Source: Apis mellifera (taxonomy: Eukaryota; Arthropoda; Insecta; Hymenoptera; Apidae). Taken from it: a stretch of DNA of 64,000 nucleotides. The translations under genes were made by a program, and so were the position numbers. This document shows positions 37,901 through 52,000 of this stretch, in pieces; position 1 is the first letter of the stretch, and each line of letters begins with the position of its first letter. The notes beneath the pieces are model-generated. The model saw only the letters and a program-made list of their open reading frames with translations. It was not told the DNA's origin and did not search any database. The stretch spans positions 7,581,925 through 7,645,924 of the forward strand of contig NC_037647.1 in the NCBI RefSeq assembly GCF_003254395.2. The letters run 5' to 3'.

Positions 37901-39236
37901 CCCAACTACGTTCGAACTTGTTTCGCGTTTGAAAAGGTGATTTTTAGCTGATTAACGCGGCGAATCTACGGAGCGGAGTGGAAGGAGCAAGTTTAGGAGC
38001 AGGATGGTAGATCTTTCTAAAAGAAGAAAGAAAATTTCTTTGTCCTTTTTCTTTTTCGGGGAAGGGAAGCTTTCATTTCGCGGAAGAAGGAGGCTTTCTT
38101 TTTTTCATTTTTTGGAAAAAATAAAAGATTCTTTTTTTTCGCGATCTGCTTGCTCTTGCCAGATTTCTTTTTTTCCCTCCTCTTCCAAAGAGGATTTCTC
38201 CAGACCTGGGCTCTTTTTTATAGAAAGCCCGGAAAGGGTTTCATCTACGTACTACGATTCTATTCACGGCGAAACTTGTTAGCTTCACGTTTCACACGCG
38301 TGCCGTTAAAGAAAAACGCATCGTTAGAAGATAGCCGGATCCATTCCAAAACACCAAGTTTTTTTTTGAAGATTTTTCGCGAACCCCTCCCTCCATTCTC
38401 CCTTGCTCCCAAGATAAAAATGCTCCTCCCGCCGAAAATGTGAAAAAATTAATTTCGCGAATAGCCGATTCAAGCGGATTCGACGGATTCGCATGGCGTA
38501 AATGTCATCGACCCGAGCGAGCGAGCGACATTTTAGATTCGAAAAGTTGGGCGGGCGAAGAAAGAAAGAGGGAGGAAAGCGCGAAGAAGGAGGAGGAGGA
38601 GGAGGAACACGAGGGCGGGGAAAGATTGCAAAACGAGCAATGCTCAACCTCGGCACTACTCGGTTATCTTCGAATCTCAACTCATCCTGTCCTCGTAAAA
38701 TATTACACCGGGGGCAAATTTACCCTTTTCCGAGGATTTTTCAAAGAACACGCCCGCCCCTCCCTCCCCCCGTCTCGGCCACAATCGTCGCTGTACTCTT
38801 GTCACGTAGGGATTTCACGTCGCGGATGCAATTTTAACGCCGCACCTAATGGACTGGACGGATTAAAAAAAGGGGAGGGGAAAAAAAAAAAAAAAAGAAG
38901 AAAAAGAAAAAAAAATCGCCGAAAAATTTTGGAGTTTAATCAACCCTCCTCAACTTTGATCAACCTCTCCTCCCCTCGATTTTATCTTTCTTCGTCTAAT
39001 CTCGTTGACGTTTCGTTACGGGGAGAGATAAACGGTGCGGCAGCGAGGCAGAGAGGGGGTTAAAAAGAAGAACAAAAAAAAAAAGAAAAACAAAAGTAAA
39101 AATCTTTTCGATACTCCATCGAAGACGAAACGATAAATCACCGCGGTGCGTGCACGTGACTCATTTACTCGATCGAAGGGAAGGGTCGTTTTGCATTTAA
39201 GATTCGTCTCTCGGGAGGGAAAGAAGAAGGGTGTTG

Positions 39237-39272
<36 letters not shown>

Positions 39273-42000
39273 GAAGAAGGTCGGTTGAACGCGTCCGGGA
39301 AGTTTTCGAAAAATTACGAGGAACTTTGATCCTGGATCCTGCACCCTTATCTGAAAACTTTCCGAGTGACCCGTGTAAGAAGCGTTGTGCGGAAAAGGAG
39401 CACCTGCTCGAGAGGGAGAGGGAGGGAGCGAGGGAACGATTTAAAGCGGTGGAGACTTATAGAGCGAGAAATTCAAGGAGAAAGAGACTTAAAGCGGGAA
39501 CATTAAAAAAAAGAGAGAGAGAGAAAAAGAAAAAGCGAAAGAAGAGAGAAGAGGATGGGGGAGGAGGAGAAGTGAATTCGAAGAAAGGGAAAAGCAAACA
39601 GAAGGTGAGATTCAGGAAAGGGAGATATTTTATAGGAAAGAAAAATTCAAAAAAAAAAAGAAAAGAAAAGAAGGAAAGAAAAGAACGTTTAAGAAGTAAC
39701 CGAGTAACTCAAAGCTGGGGGATAAGGTTGAAATAATTAATTTGTACAAAGGAAAATTGCGGAGAGACTGAAATGATGGAAAAAGAAAGTTTCTTGAAAA
39801 ACCATAGAGAACCCGGAAGCACGTGTCGAAACGAAATTGCAAAAGTGAACTGCGAAAGGAAGAGAGAGAGAGACACATCCGCGAGAATAGCGAGACCAAC
39901 AAGTTCTTCAACGCGGCAACTTTAAGATAGAACAAAACCCAAGAAAGAAGTTTTCCCTGGGTTGCGGAAACCCAAAGAGAATCAGCTGCGTCGGGAAGAA
40001 GAGAGAGAGAGAGATTCAACGCGAGCTTTATCGCGACTCGAACCTTGAAACTAGGAAACTGGAACGTGTAAAGCAACGGGGAAAGGACACCCTGAAGAGA
40101 CGGCCGGATGGAAAATAAAAGCAGGTGGGGGAAAAATGATTGAATCGAGAGGAGGAGGAGGAGGGAAAATTTCGTTTCCATGCAAAAGAGATGGGGGGGG
40201 GGATTCATCGGGCAGCGTCCCATCAATCCGCGTTGCTCGCATTGGCGGAATTCCCTTGAATTCTACGTAGAATCTGGCTTCGATCTCGGAGTTATGGCTC
40301 GGTCCCCCGGCGAGGGCGCCTGAGAAATGTTGCCCGTTCCGACCATAAATTAAGAAAGGTTCCCGCGCAATCTTCCGATCTCTGGCGCGGCCGAAAATCG
40401 TTAACCGTGGCCGCGGATTGCTCGTCAGCAAAAGGCGCCGCCGCGATAAGGGGCACCCTAAGACGCGCCCCGTTTTGTTCCCAATTTCGAGTAATATCGT
40501 AAATTTCGCGAAAACGAGGATCGTTCGACGGAATTAGCCATCGACGATTCCGCCTCGATTCATTATCGAGCATTATGTGGCTCGCCTCGCGAGTGTCGCG
40601 GCAAAGAGAAGGAGAGAGGAGGAGGAGGAGGGAGAAGGTCGAATAGTTTCGGGTATCGGATCGTTCGAAAGGGAGGTCGACTTTAAGAAGTGGTAGATAT
40701 ACGATGGGAAGAGGGAAGAAAGTTGGGGAAGACGAGGAAAATCGGGGAAAGAGGAAGACGATTCGAGGATCAACCCTTTTATGGGGTGTTTACAGAAGAT
40801 CCTTTTTGCTTCGTCTCCTCGGAAGAATTCCTCCTATTGTCCCGTTTAAAATTGCACCGTTTCGTTGGTTTCGAACGCGTTTCTTTTCCCTCCTCCCGTC
40901 TCGGCGATAATATACCATTGTTTTCGCTCGTAAACAATCGTTCGTAAATAATTAATATTAATTACGAATATATGAATCTGGTCGTACGAACGTCATTAGA
41001 CGCGATACGATTCGAATCGACGAGAGAGAGAGAGAGAAGAGACGACGATTTCGGTCATCAACCGAAGAGAAAACGGCCGCTAGTGTTCATTCTATTCTAC
41101 ATTATCCTGATATTCCGCGAAGAAGCGCGGAACAGTGTCGCGACAGCGTTATCAATCAGGTTTTTACGAATCGGCGGGGCGCGCGATGAGGGAGAACCGG
41201 TCGCGCGGCGATACATCATCGGGCCTGAAATCGGAAAAAGCGTGTAAACCCCGTGGAAAAGCCGTCGCGCCACGTCACGCGTTCCTTTTAATTACTTTTC
41301 CTTCCGCGACACTCGACCGGCATCGAGCTGTACTCGTTGCTCGACCCCCAAGCCTCGCGATTTAATTATTTTAATTAAAACGCTCGACATCGCGGGCGGA
41401 CGTGTGCGAATTTCCGCGCCCAACCCTCCAAACCGTCGACAATTTGACGGAGCAAGATCGATGGGAGGCGCGCGGATCCGGAAAAATCGTCGAAGATCGA
41501 GGAACAAATTTGTGGACGGGGATTTTTCTTTTCCCTTTTTTTTTTTTTTTTTGTACGGGGATAGCATGACGCGACGACGAAGCGACTCGTCCCGAGATCG
41601 AGATAAATAGATCCCTCGAAGAGGGAAGGAGGTGGAGGGGGAAGGGACGAAAGAAACGCGGATAATTTTATCGACTAACATCGAAATCGTGGTTATCCTT
41701 TCCTCCGCTCCGTTCCCTTATTCCTCCTCCTCCTCCTCCTCCTCGTCTATCTGTGGTCGCGGTGGAGAGGAGCCGGAGCGTAGCGAGAGAGCGAGAGGAG
41801 AGGAGCAGAAAGAGCGAGCGCAGCAAGGAACGGAAGCGGGAAGAGATCGAGAAAGAGGAAGCGAAAAACGTAGAAAAAAGAAGGGGAGAGAGGGAGAGAA
41901 AGAGAGGATTGGAAGCGGCGGCGGCGGCGTCCGGTATGTTTCTCCGCTCGCGCTGGGTGACTAGCTCGCTGTCGCTACTATCGTTGCTGGTGCAAGCAAC
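37901..42000. other. Non-coding region with long polypurine stretches
   Basis: The segment about 39200-39720 is largely purine on the plus strand, including (GA)n at 39239-39270 and A/G mixtures at 39500-39700. Unique-looking CpG-rich sequence lies at 40210-40570. The 196-codon plus frame through the purine block is a translated repeat (Lys, Arg, Glu, Gly). Confidence 0.55.
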
Positions 42001-45000
42001 GCTGCTAATACCGGTGCTGCTGGTGGTGCTGGCGATGCTGATGACGCTGATGGCAGTGGTGGTGGCGGTGGTGGTGGTGATGGTGGCGTTGGTAGTGGTG
42101 GTACTAGTAGTAGTAGTAGTAGTAATAGTGGTAGTAGTAGAGGTAGTGGTGGTGGTGATGATGGTGGTGGTGCTGCTGCAGGAGCAGCTACGCGCTCTCC
42201 TCTGAGCGCGCGCGGTAAACAAAAACTCAACGGCGACGTTGTCGGATCTTCCCGCTCGGGGTTCAGGGCCTTCCTCCCATTGGCCATCGCCGGATTTTTC
42301 TCCCTCCTCCCTCCCTCCCTCTCTCTTCCTCCTCCTTCATCTCTCTCTCTCTCTCTCTCTCTCCCTCCGATCGCTCTCTCCGCGGCTTCCTCCTGCTACC
42401 CTAGTCCTCCGATCTACCCCCTCCGTCTCCTTGCTCCACCTGCCGCCACTCTCGAAACGGCCCCACGGGCGGCTGGTGGTGTGTAAGCGCGTCTCGCGCG
42501 CGCGAGATGTCGACGGGGAGGGAGGTTGGGGGGCGAGCGGGTGCAGCGAGAGGAGAGAAGGACGAGGATGGAGGGTAGGAGGGACGGAGAGAGACGCGGT
42601 GGACGCCGCGACGGGGAGGAGGGGGGCGCAGGAATTCCCTCTCCCCTACTTTTCACCCGGGTTCGCGGCGCATCGTCTACGACACGCGCGCACACGCGTT
42701 CCCCGATCGTGCTTTCGAGCGTGAGTCTTCTCTCTCTCTCTGACTTTTTCCCTCTCTCCCTCTTTTTGTACGTACGTACGTACGTACGATGCCTCTATGC
42801 ACGCGCGATACGCGCGACCGTAGGAATGTAGGTATACAGAGGGAGAGAGAGAGAGAGAGAGAGACGAAAGGGATGGAGGGCGAGAGAATAGGAAGAGAAA
42901 AGGGTCGGGTTGGAGTGTGTGCGTTGGTTGGTATATCGGTGGCCGATCGGCGAGCATCGATGCGCGTGTCTCTGAGAAAAATCCGGTGACGTGTGCGTGC
43001 ACGCGCGCCCGCACACAACCGCGCGCGCCAATGTCGTACGCAGGCGCGTGCTCACCTCGGTGAACCTCTTTCGCGAACGTCGCAGTTACGTAGAATTTTT
43101 TTGACACTCGCCCCGACTGACGTCATTCCGAGTTCTCCTATACCGATTCTGGGATAATCAATGATTCCCGAACACGCTTCGTCTATTTAAAGAGGCGATC
43201 GTAAAAACCGCGATTCGTGAGCCCGCTGTATAATGAGAACGAAAAAAGGAAAGAGAGGGAAAGAGAGAAAGGATAAAAAGAAGGTTAAAAATAAATTAAT
43301 ATTCAACGCGAACAGGATTCGGCTCTCACTGTTTTCCTACCGGCACGTGCTTTTGTATCCAAAGTCGGATTCGCGCGGGAACACGCGGCGGATCTCCTCG
43401 CGGTGCATGTGCGGAGCAGCGCGCACACACACACGCGCGCGCGTTCGCGAGAAGGAACGAACGGAGTCGCGTTCTCCGTCGGTTCCATCGCGCGTCGCCT
43501 TCCTTTCCCTTCCCCCTTCCTCGTGTTTTCGTCCTGCCGCGCCTCCACGTCCTCGTGGTCCGTCCTCCTTTTGCCTCCCCTCGAGAGGCGGCCGCGGCGC
43601 TCGCTCGCTCGCTCTCTCGCTCCCCCTCTGGCGCTAACCCGGCCTGCACTTTTGTGTGTTTAAATTGGGTTGCGTTCTACGCTCGCGCTTCGAACGTTAA
43701 CCGAATCCTTAATTACTATTCTGATTGCGTTTCACCGTCGCCCAGAAGATATCTCTTGCCCGTTGCCTCTTAATATCTGAGTGCGCGACCGGGCGCGAAT
43801 TTTCGGCTCGTTCCTTTCCGATCCCCCGTGCACCCGTTTCGTTTCGCCCTTTTGCTTTTACCGGGAAAATCCTTTGGGACAGGCAGTTTCTTCGGTCGTT
43901 TAAAGAGATCGCGAGTAGAAATCGTATTCGTTCGTATCTTGTTCGTTTTATATCTTGTAAATTGTTCGACGATTATTATTTTTCTTGATTATTCTCTTTT
44001 TTCTTTCTTCTTCTTCCTCTTCTTCCTCTTCTTCCTCGTTTTATCTCTAGACTTTTATTTACGCATACTTGGTAAATAATTACCTCTTTTCTTGCGTATT
44101 GTTGTCTTGAGCAGACCCTTTTTTTAAATTCCCTCTTCTTGTATAACTTCTTCTTGAATATCCTCACTGTTTGCATTGCCTCTGTGCGTTCTCTTTTCTT
44201 ATGTATTCTACCTCGTATATTTACGAACAAACAAGCGCAACCTGCGCTTACTTTATCCCGGTCGCTAATTAAAAATCAACCACGGAAAAATGTTTTTAGA
44301 AACGCGGGGAGCAGGGGTACGGGATTTAAATCATTTCACGCTTGTAAATATATCCGTGTTTTTTTTATGTCACAGAAATTTTCAACCCGATAAATCCCTC
44401 GACGTCGATAAACGGTAAAAATTATGAAAGATATCACGATCACCTCGAGGCTCGAGAGGGAACCCGTTACGACGTTGATAGAGAGAAAGAAAGAAAGGAA
44501 GGAAGGAAGAAAGAAAGAGAGAAAGAAGAAAAAACTGGGCGTTACGTCACGCGTTCGCACGAGATTTTTCAGAGATCTATCGGTGGCCGGTTACGTGGAG
44601 AGAAATCGAGGAACGCGCGGTTGTATCACGACGCGGTTCGATACGAAAATTATATGATACGAGTTTTAGTTGGCCAAGTTTCCGCGTATACGTGTCCCGG
44701 TTAATTGCAACGATTCCAAGTAGAATCGATGGAAACGCTGACCAGCGCAAAGTAGAATACTCCGTCTTGGCTGGACGGCTGGTTGGCTAAATACTTGGCG
44801 AGCTCGAGAGATACGAATCTTCCTCGTTATATCTTTCTTTCTTTCAAGAAAGGAAAAAAAATAAATAAAAATACACGTTGAAAGATGCACGACGATCATT
44901 TTTTCGGTAAGAGGTAAAAAAGACTAAGATTACTGTGAAATTGGAATTTCCAAAGAGAGATAGGATGCTTTCTTTTCGCCTCGAAGAGAGCAACTTTTTC

Positions 45001-45200
45001 TTTTTTTTTTAACCACTCCGGTTAATTTTTTGTCCACGTTCATCCACGTTCGTGAATCGCTCGTCCGTTCGACAGTTGAATTTTTCTTTCGAGAAAGAAG
45101 AGCCGAGACGGATCGGTCGTCGCTCGAAATCGCCGCCCGAGTTCACCGACGGTTGGTCGCGACCGGTTCGATTAGTATCTTAATTGTAACTTTAATTGTG
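42001..45200. other. Non-coding region with GGT/TAG, GTAC and GA repeats
   Basis: Imperfect GGT and TAG triplets (42018-42180) are followed by (CT)n (42342-42364), (GTAC)n (42768-42788), (GA)n (42840-42863) and a GCTC-rich run (about 43590-43626). The frame reading Met-Phe-Leu-Arg then Val/Leu runs from about 41935 is a product of the GGT repeat, although a donor-like CCG|GTATGT just before it could end a non-coding exon. Confidence 0.5.
42768..42788. repeat. (GTAC)n self-complementary repeat
   Basis: Five tandem copies of the palindromic tetranucleotide GTAC. Confidence 0.95.
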
Positions 45201-48200
45201 TTCCTCGTTTAGCGACGAAGTTATCCAATCACTTTCTTGGCCGTCGATGGAAGTGGCTAAATAGTTTCATGAAAGTACAGCGAGTGCAGCTAGAAGTTAT
45301 ATCGACTTAAGCAAACTTTCCTTGCCCGGCTGGTACGCGTTCCCGCGATTAGCATCTATCAGTTTTTCCTTCGTATCACCGACGTCCAACATATTCGACC
45401 CCGCGATCCAGGCCACACGCTCCCTTATTAATCCGCTCAAGTAATAAAACATATACTTACATATACTCCTACCACTCCCTCTCTCTCTTTCAAATTAAAC
45501 TCGAAAAGAAAATTCCCGCAAGAGTCGTTTCACAATTTCATCGATATCTCGCGAGGGAAGAGAGAGATTACGAGATCGCAACGGGCGGGGAGCAGGATAC
45601 TCTCTCCGAGGGGGAGAAGCGTGGAAATCCAGCTGCTCGAACGAGTCACATCGGATCCGAGGCACCGGTTCCGCCAAGAATCCGGCCAACCAAGAAATTG
45701 GCGTTGCGGAAAAGAGGAGAGGAAACGTTTCTTGACGTCTGTCGAGGTGACGATCGCAATTACCGATAACCGATCGATAACCTCCTCCTTAAACCGCCGA
45801 TAATTCCTCCCGTTCGAAAAGTCCACTTTTCATTTCCCTCCCGTTTTTTCACGCGCTCCCAAGGATGGAGGGAGAAGCGCAAGGTAAACGTAGGTAAACG
45901 TAAGGTAAACGTAACGAGCTGCGTAATCGAGGAGAATGGAGGAACGTCGCGTTTCGAGTTTTTGCGCGCGATCTATCCGGAAGACCGTCCAGAAATTTTC
46001 TTTTTTTTTCCCAAGGAAACGTTGTGCGTGTTAATCGATCGTGACGTCGTCGAGGAAAACGTAATGAAAAAGTAATTAATCGTATGTCGAGAGCGTGGAA
46101 CGCCCGATGGCCCTTCGGTCCGTTTCGTTTAATTCCGCGAGGGAGCGAGCAGGAGGGGAAATTCTGGGAGCGAGGACGATTGAAGGGAGGGGAGGGAGAA
46201 CGGGGAAAGGGTATTTTCATGGCGGGCGATGCTACACCCCCGTAAACACCGAAGGGTTTTCTCCGTGGCAAGAACAGGCCTGGTAATTTCATCGAGCGGT
46301 AAATCGAGCGCGAAACCGGCCTCGCACAAAGGATACAATTGTTCGACGTTTCATCTGCATTATTAATCTCATTTCCACGCACTTCCTTTTCTTTTTCTCC
46401 ATTTTCTTTCTTTCTCTCTCTCTCTTCCTTCTTCTTCTTCTTTTTTCTCCTTTCACTACGCGTCAGCCTCGCTTTACCTTCGAGAGTAAACCTCCACCTC
46501 TGTTTTTTAAGACCCGTTTGCAAAATCTTCCATTAACGGCGAGAGGAACGATTAACGGCCGCGTGAAAATTTCATGGATCTCACGACGGATAATGAGGAA
46601 GGGAATCGAACGAACGAAAGGTGATTCGGCAATTGGACGAACCAAAGTGAGGAGGAGTGTTCGTTTCGGAAAGAATTCCGTGGAAAATGATAAAGATTTC
46701 CAAGATCTGTCCATATACGGGAGAGGAAAGGAAGAATTTTTTAAAGACGATCGTCGATGCAACCAACGTTGCACGAGATTACCAACGGATTACGATTCTT
46801 CCTCCTCTTCTTCCAGCGAAGCAAAATTTCCCTTCTCTCTCTCTCCTCCATTCCTTCTCTCTTTCTCCCCCTCTTCCTCCGCTTTTCTCAATTCTTTCTC
46901 GCTACTTTTACTCCTCGTTTCGCGAGGCTTTGGCATCGCGTACGATGGATATTTTTAGATTCGCAGCGTGAGTCAACGGCAACGACCATTCGACTCGTAA
47001 CACGTCCCGTTCCCTCTTTCCTTACACCCGCGCGTGTACACGCGGGTAAATACGCGGGCCGACCTTGCACTTTGATTCACTCTCGTCCTTTTTATCGGCC
47101 GATGGGGTCCATCGGTATATGGAGCGAATATACGCAGATGGCGTTCTTTCTTTCTTTTTATTTTTTTATTTTTTTTCTTTCTTTCTTTCTTACGGAGCTT
47201 TGATGAAAAGCTGGAAGGAGGGAGGTGATTTCTGAGGGAATTTTAATAGGGTCGCCAAGAGTGGAGGCGACGCGATAAATAAGCTCGCTCGTCTCTCCCA
47301 ACAGCGAGGAGGAATAGGAGGGGAGGAAAGGGAATCGCGCCATGTTATTTTTCCGACTATTCGCGGTTTTTTGCGTGTTCCACTATGTTAACGCGTAACA
47401 TGCCCGGGCGTAAATGTTTTACTAGAAGTTTTAACTCGGGTGAAAAAAAAAAAAGAAAGAAAGGAAAAAAACGAAGAAGAAGAAGAAGAAGAAGAAGAAA
47501 AAGAAAAAAAGGAAAGGAGAAAGTTGTGTTTGCGCTCGAGCTTTCGTGTTTCGCGAGGGAAGAATATTATTCTCTTGTTAATAAAAATAATGTTATTTAT
47601 ATTGAACAGTTGCTGGAGATACTGGAAATTGTAACAAGATGGGACCTTCTTCCAATCTTGCTCCCTAAAATGCTTGTAAATTGTTTATCATGTACAAAAA
47701 AATTGCATCGAATAACACGACACGATGATTATTTATTTTCGAGATATTGTCGGATGATCCCCTTTTTTATAGCAATAATTATAATTTCGTAAAACCCGAC
47801 TCTGCTCGTTGTCGAAAATTCCGAGAACGAGTAGAGAAAAACTCTTTTCAACCGTGCGCTTGTTCAAATTTTTTGCGCATTACGATTAAAAAGCTTGAAA
47901 CATCTCGATAATATAAAAAAAAAAAAAAAGGAAAAAAAAAAAGGAAAAACTTGCCGGCACACGATGCTGAGTTTGAAATATTGTTTCACATAACAAACAG
48001 TTTACGAGCAATTTAGATGGCAGCGAGGTTGCGAGAATCATCCCTTGTATTTTTTTTTTTCCTCCCCTCGATAACTGTTTCCGTTTTCATCCAACGTTGT
48101 GAATTTGTTCTTTCCACGGGGCTCTTCTCGTTCCTCCACGATTCTCTCTCTCTCTCTCGATAAATTGAAGCGGGAGAAAAACGGGAAAAAGACGAAGGGA

Positions 48201-49000
48201 TATCATATCCGAACGGAAGAGAGGGGGAGGAGGAAGGGATGATCTAGACGGGGCGACGAAACATCCCTGTTCGCGCATTTTAATTGTTTTCCGGCGGAAT
48301 GGAAAGTCCGTCCGTTCACTTTGAGGCAACTTCGATGGCGCTGGAGTGCCCTCGAGGAGTCTGCCTTGATTTAAATGCGTGCGAGGACTTTGGTGGCGCT
48401 GCACACCCTGCACACTTGTATGCGTGCTACTAGAATAGCAATGGTGAGTTATTTTCAGGTGACACTTTGGAGAGGATTCGTGCGAGTAATGTCACTCATA
48501 GACGCGTCTATGAGAGAAGGAGCCAAGGCGAAAAATCTTCACCCTTCTTCAAAAACATTCTCCCTTTCTTCTTCTTCCCGTTATTTCGAGATTCGTATGA
48601 GAAAAAACTCATGTTTCTCGAAAACACGAGTTTTCCATAATCGAGAGATTCGATTATCGAGAAAAACGAATCGAGCGTGCAAGCGTTATTTTCAACAACT
48701 GTATATTATCGCCACGAACGTTGCCACGATTCTAATATCTGTATTGCACCGCGGATCAGAGAGGTATAAATAATAATCCTTTATTCCACGAGCTTTCTCC
48801 GCGACAATATCTCCCATTATATCATACATTTTTCATTTCAACAAGCACGAAAACATTGCGATAATACAAAAAGCAAATTTCAACATTGGAGAAGCGAAGT
48901 AAAATTACCGAGGGGGAAAAAAAACGAGAGAGAGAGAGGGAGAGAGAGAGAGAGTTTCAGTTACAAAAAATTTAAAGTAAAAGTATTAAAAAAAATTACT
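45201..49000. other. Non-coding region with small repeats and palindromes
   Basis: It holds three close copies of GGTAAACGTA (45883-45914), a 14-bp palindrome (47031-47044), a GAA-rich purine run (47442-47513) and a 20-bp palindrome (48495-48514). The interval 48290-48530 is non-repetitive and includes ATG|GTGAGT and TTTTCAG|G splice-like strings a few bases apart, too close to be an intron. Confidence 0.5.
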
Positions 49001-49047
49001 TTCAGCGATGAAAAAAACGTTGCAACAAGGGTATTAAAAAAGGAGGA

Positions 49048-49073
49048 GCGGCGGCGGCGGCGGCGGCGGCGAC
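49048..49073 (+). repeat. (CGG)n microsatellite
   Basis: Eight or more CGG triplets following GGA triplets. Confidence 0.95.
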
Positions 49074-52000
49074 GACATCAGTAGCGTAAAGACGGAAGGT
49101 AAAGAGAGAAGGTAACGCCGATGAAAATTGGACGGGTTCCAAGAATTGCCCTTGAACCGAAAATACACGCTCCTCGAAGGGAGGGACGTTTATTACGAAT
49201 ATTAGGACGTATAGGCTAAAGCGAAGACGAGTTTGTTATCCGCCGAGTTTGTAACTGCGCCATAATTAATCCAGGAGGGATGGAAAAGGTTTCGGCCCGA
49301 GAGGAGAGACGGACTCTCCAGACGGAAATCGCGGTTGCGAAAGCGACCCGCACGGGGCGAATACATAAATGCAAATAACACGTGATGCCAGCTGGGGCGT
49401 AGCAAGTATCCACGGGGTACCTGTTGCGCGTCATTCATTTTGGTACTGATCCAGTCAACGTTTGTTTGAAAATCAATCCCGTCCGGCCGACCAGCTGATG
49501 AAACTGACCAATATTTTGTAAGCCGCCCTGCCGAAACCGGGTCGGGGGGATCGCCATGGTGCCTCCACCACTCCGATGGAATGTCCTGTCATCGATCCGG
49601 CCCCTTTCAATGAAAAGTCAGTCATTTTTCCCCGATGACGATGAATCAACTTGTTGTCCCGACCTTGTTACCTCGTCAATTTTTCAATCCCGAGTTTTAA
49701 ATCTGTGACGAGATAATTCAATGAATCGAAATATAACGATGATCGAAATACGAGTAATATACTTGGAAAAATCGAGAAAGGAGGATGTTAAAACAAACGT
49801 ACAATTTTCTAATAATATTATTATTGTTATTATTATTATTACCAGTTTAAAAAAAAATTCGTCTCTTTCGAGAAATGAAGGAATGAAAATCTGACTAACA
49901 CAATTTTCTACAAAAGTTTCCACGATCAGAGAGAGAGGAAAGAATATCCCGATATTAGACGATAAAAGTGATTGAACCGCGTGTTGTAGTAGAAGCTCGT
50001 TCGAACTCTCTCTCCCTCCCTCCCTCCCTCTCTCTCTCGGCCTCTCGAAATAAATCGCCCGTGATCATTCCCGCGAACGCGTTTCTAATCGTTTCGATGT
50101 ATATTTAGTAGCGCGGCACGTCTAATTCGGCCGCGGTTCACCGAAGAATGACTAATTCGATAGGTTGGTAGACGTGCGGTTGGACATTTCAAAGCCGCGC
50201 CACGTCCGCGCCGCTACGTAGGGAGAATTTGACCCCTTGAACTGGATAATGGTCGGCTGTAGAGGCACAGAAGAAAGAGCACGCCGACTGTCGGAAGCTT
50301 TGGCAGTGGCTCATGGTCAAGCGGATCATCGGAGGGAGGGGAAGTCGCGTGGCCGTATGCCAGCGTTTACTTTTCGATAGATCAGAATCCCGCGATTCTT
50401 CCATCTCTCCTCGATTCGAAAGAAGAAAAAAGGAAGAAAGGAAAAATTCTCGGCAAGACAATGATTCTTCGTATGTCTCTCGATCGAGTCGAGTATTTAA
50501 TTCTTATCAAAACGCGACAGGACAACGATTCGAGGATTATCAGGCGGAGTAAGAATCGAAGGATACGATTGATTGATGGAATCTGTTAACGGAAGAGTTC
50601 TTTTCTTCTTTTTTCGCGAGGCGAAAAAAAGGAGAATCGAAAAAACGGGCGCGCAAAGAGAGGATGGGAAACGGAAAGGAGAAAGAATCGCTTAATTCTC
50701 GTGCGTGGGGAGGGGGAAGGAGCGCGAGCTGGTATATGTAAATTTAATAACGCTAATTTGGCGTGGGTGCGGAGCGTCGTGCAGGACAGTTTACATGTGC
50801 TCGCTGTGCATTATGCATGCGTATTGTGTGCACCTGTTGCCCCAAATCAAGGTTCGCCTCTCTTGCGGAAACCTAATGCCGCATAATTGTGCTTTGAACG
50901 CAACAACCACGAGCCCGGGGTTTGAACGACGACAGAGAACGAACGAAAGGAAAAAAAGTGAGAGGGAGAGGAGACGGAGAGACAGAGAGAGATGGATTAA
51001 AAAAAAAGAAAAAGAGAATAGGAAGATCGCGGCGGCGAGAGCATTATCTTGCTCTCATGCGATATTAATGAGACTCATTTTCATAAATGCCTCCGCTCAG
51101 GCCCATTAAAATTTATATCACTTTGAGCCGTGGCAATCGCGTTACACAACTTACTATATCTTGGTACGACGGAACGGGTCCATGTTCCCCGCGACATCGT
51201 GAAAAAAATTCGTTTCGCGTTGCTGCTTTTGAAGTCCTGCCACGTAATTGAATCGTTTCGCGTTTCATTCCGGCGTGTTTCCTTTTTTTTTTCCCCTTCC
51301 CCTCCCCTCCCCTCCTTCCTTTTTCTTTCTTCCCTCCTTCCTTTTTTTTTCTAATTTTTTTATTTTTTTTTTTTTCATTCCTTTTTTTTCCCCGAATGAA
51401 ACCGACCGAAAGGAAGAAGGGGAGGGGAGGAGCTAGTTTTTGGAGAACCGTCGCTTCGATACTGCGCTTCAAGCTTCGATACCTTTTTGTGAAGCGTTTC
51501 ACTTCGCCACGCATTTCGAACGGCTCTGTCTTGGAAAAATCAGTTTGCTACGATTTCAAAGGGAAAGGGCTCGGTGAAACAATGCCACGTACACGCCCCC
51601 GCGCTTTTTTCCCTCCTCTTTTTAATAGGCGGAGGGAAGGGAGAGGAGAATATTTCCCATATTGCATCTCCCGGCACGGGAATTTCAAGCTCGAAAAACT
51701 TGCGAGAGAGATCTGAAAAAAGAAAAATAATCGCGATCGACCAGTAGAATAGATCTGAAACGGAGAAAATGGACAATTGTCTCTTTCTTCCACGGCAAGA
51801 AAAACATGGAATCCAAATCGTCTCGATCGCGATGCGCGACGAGAAATCGAAGCGATCGAATTAGGTAGCAGGACTCGCGCGAGGATTGTCGAGACGCGTC
51901 GCGTCGTTCGAATTTCGAGTTTGGAAACGTGCCATTGGTCGAACAGAACCTCTGCCGCGCCTTTCTTTATCCTTTAACGGATGCTCCCCTCTCTTCTCGA

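Noticed and set aside
39146..39736. 196-codon plus-strand open frame
   Set aside because: It is the translation of a polypurine block into Lys/Arg/Glu/Gly runs.
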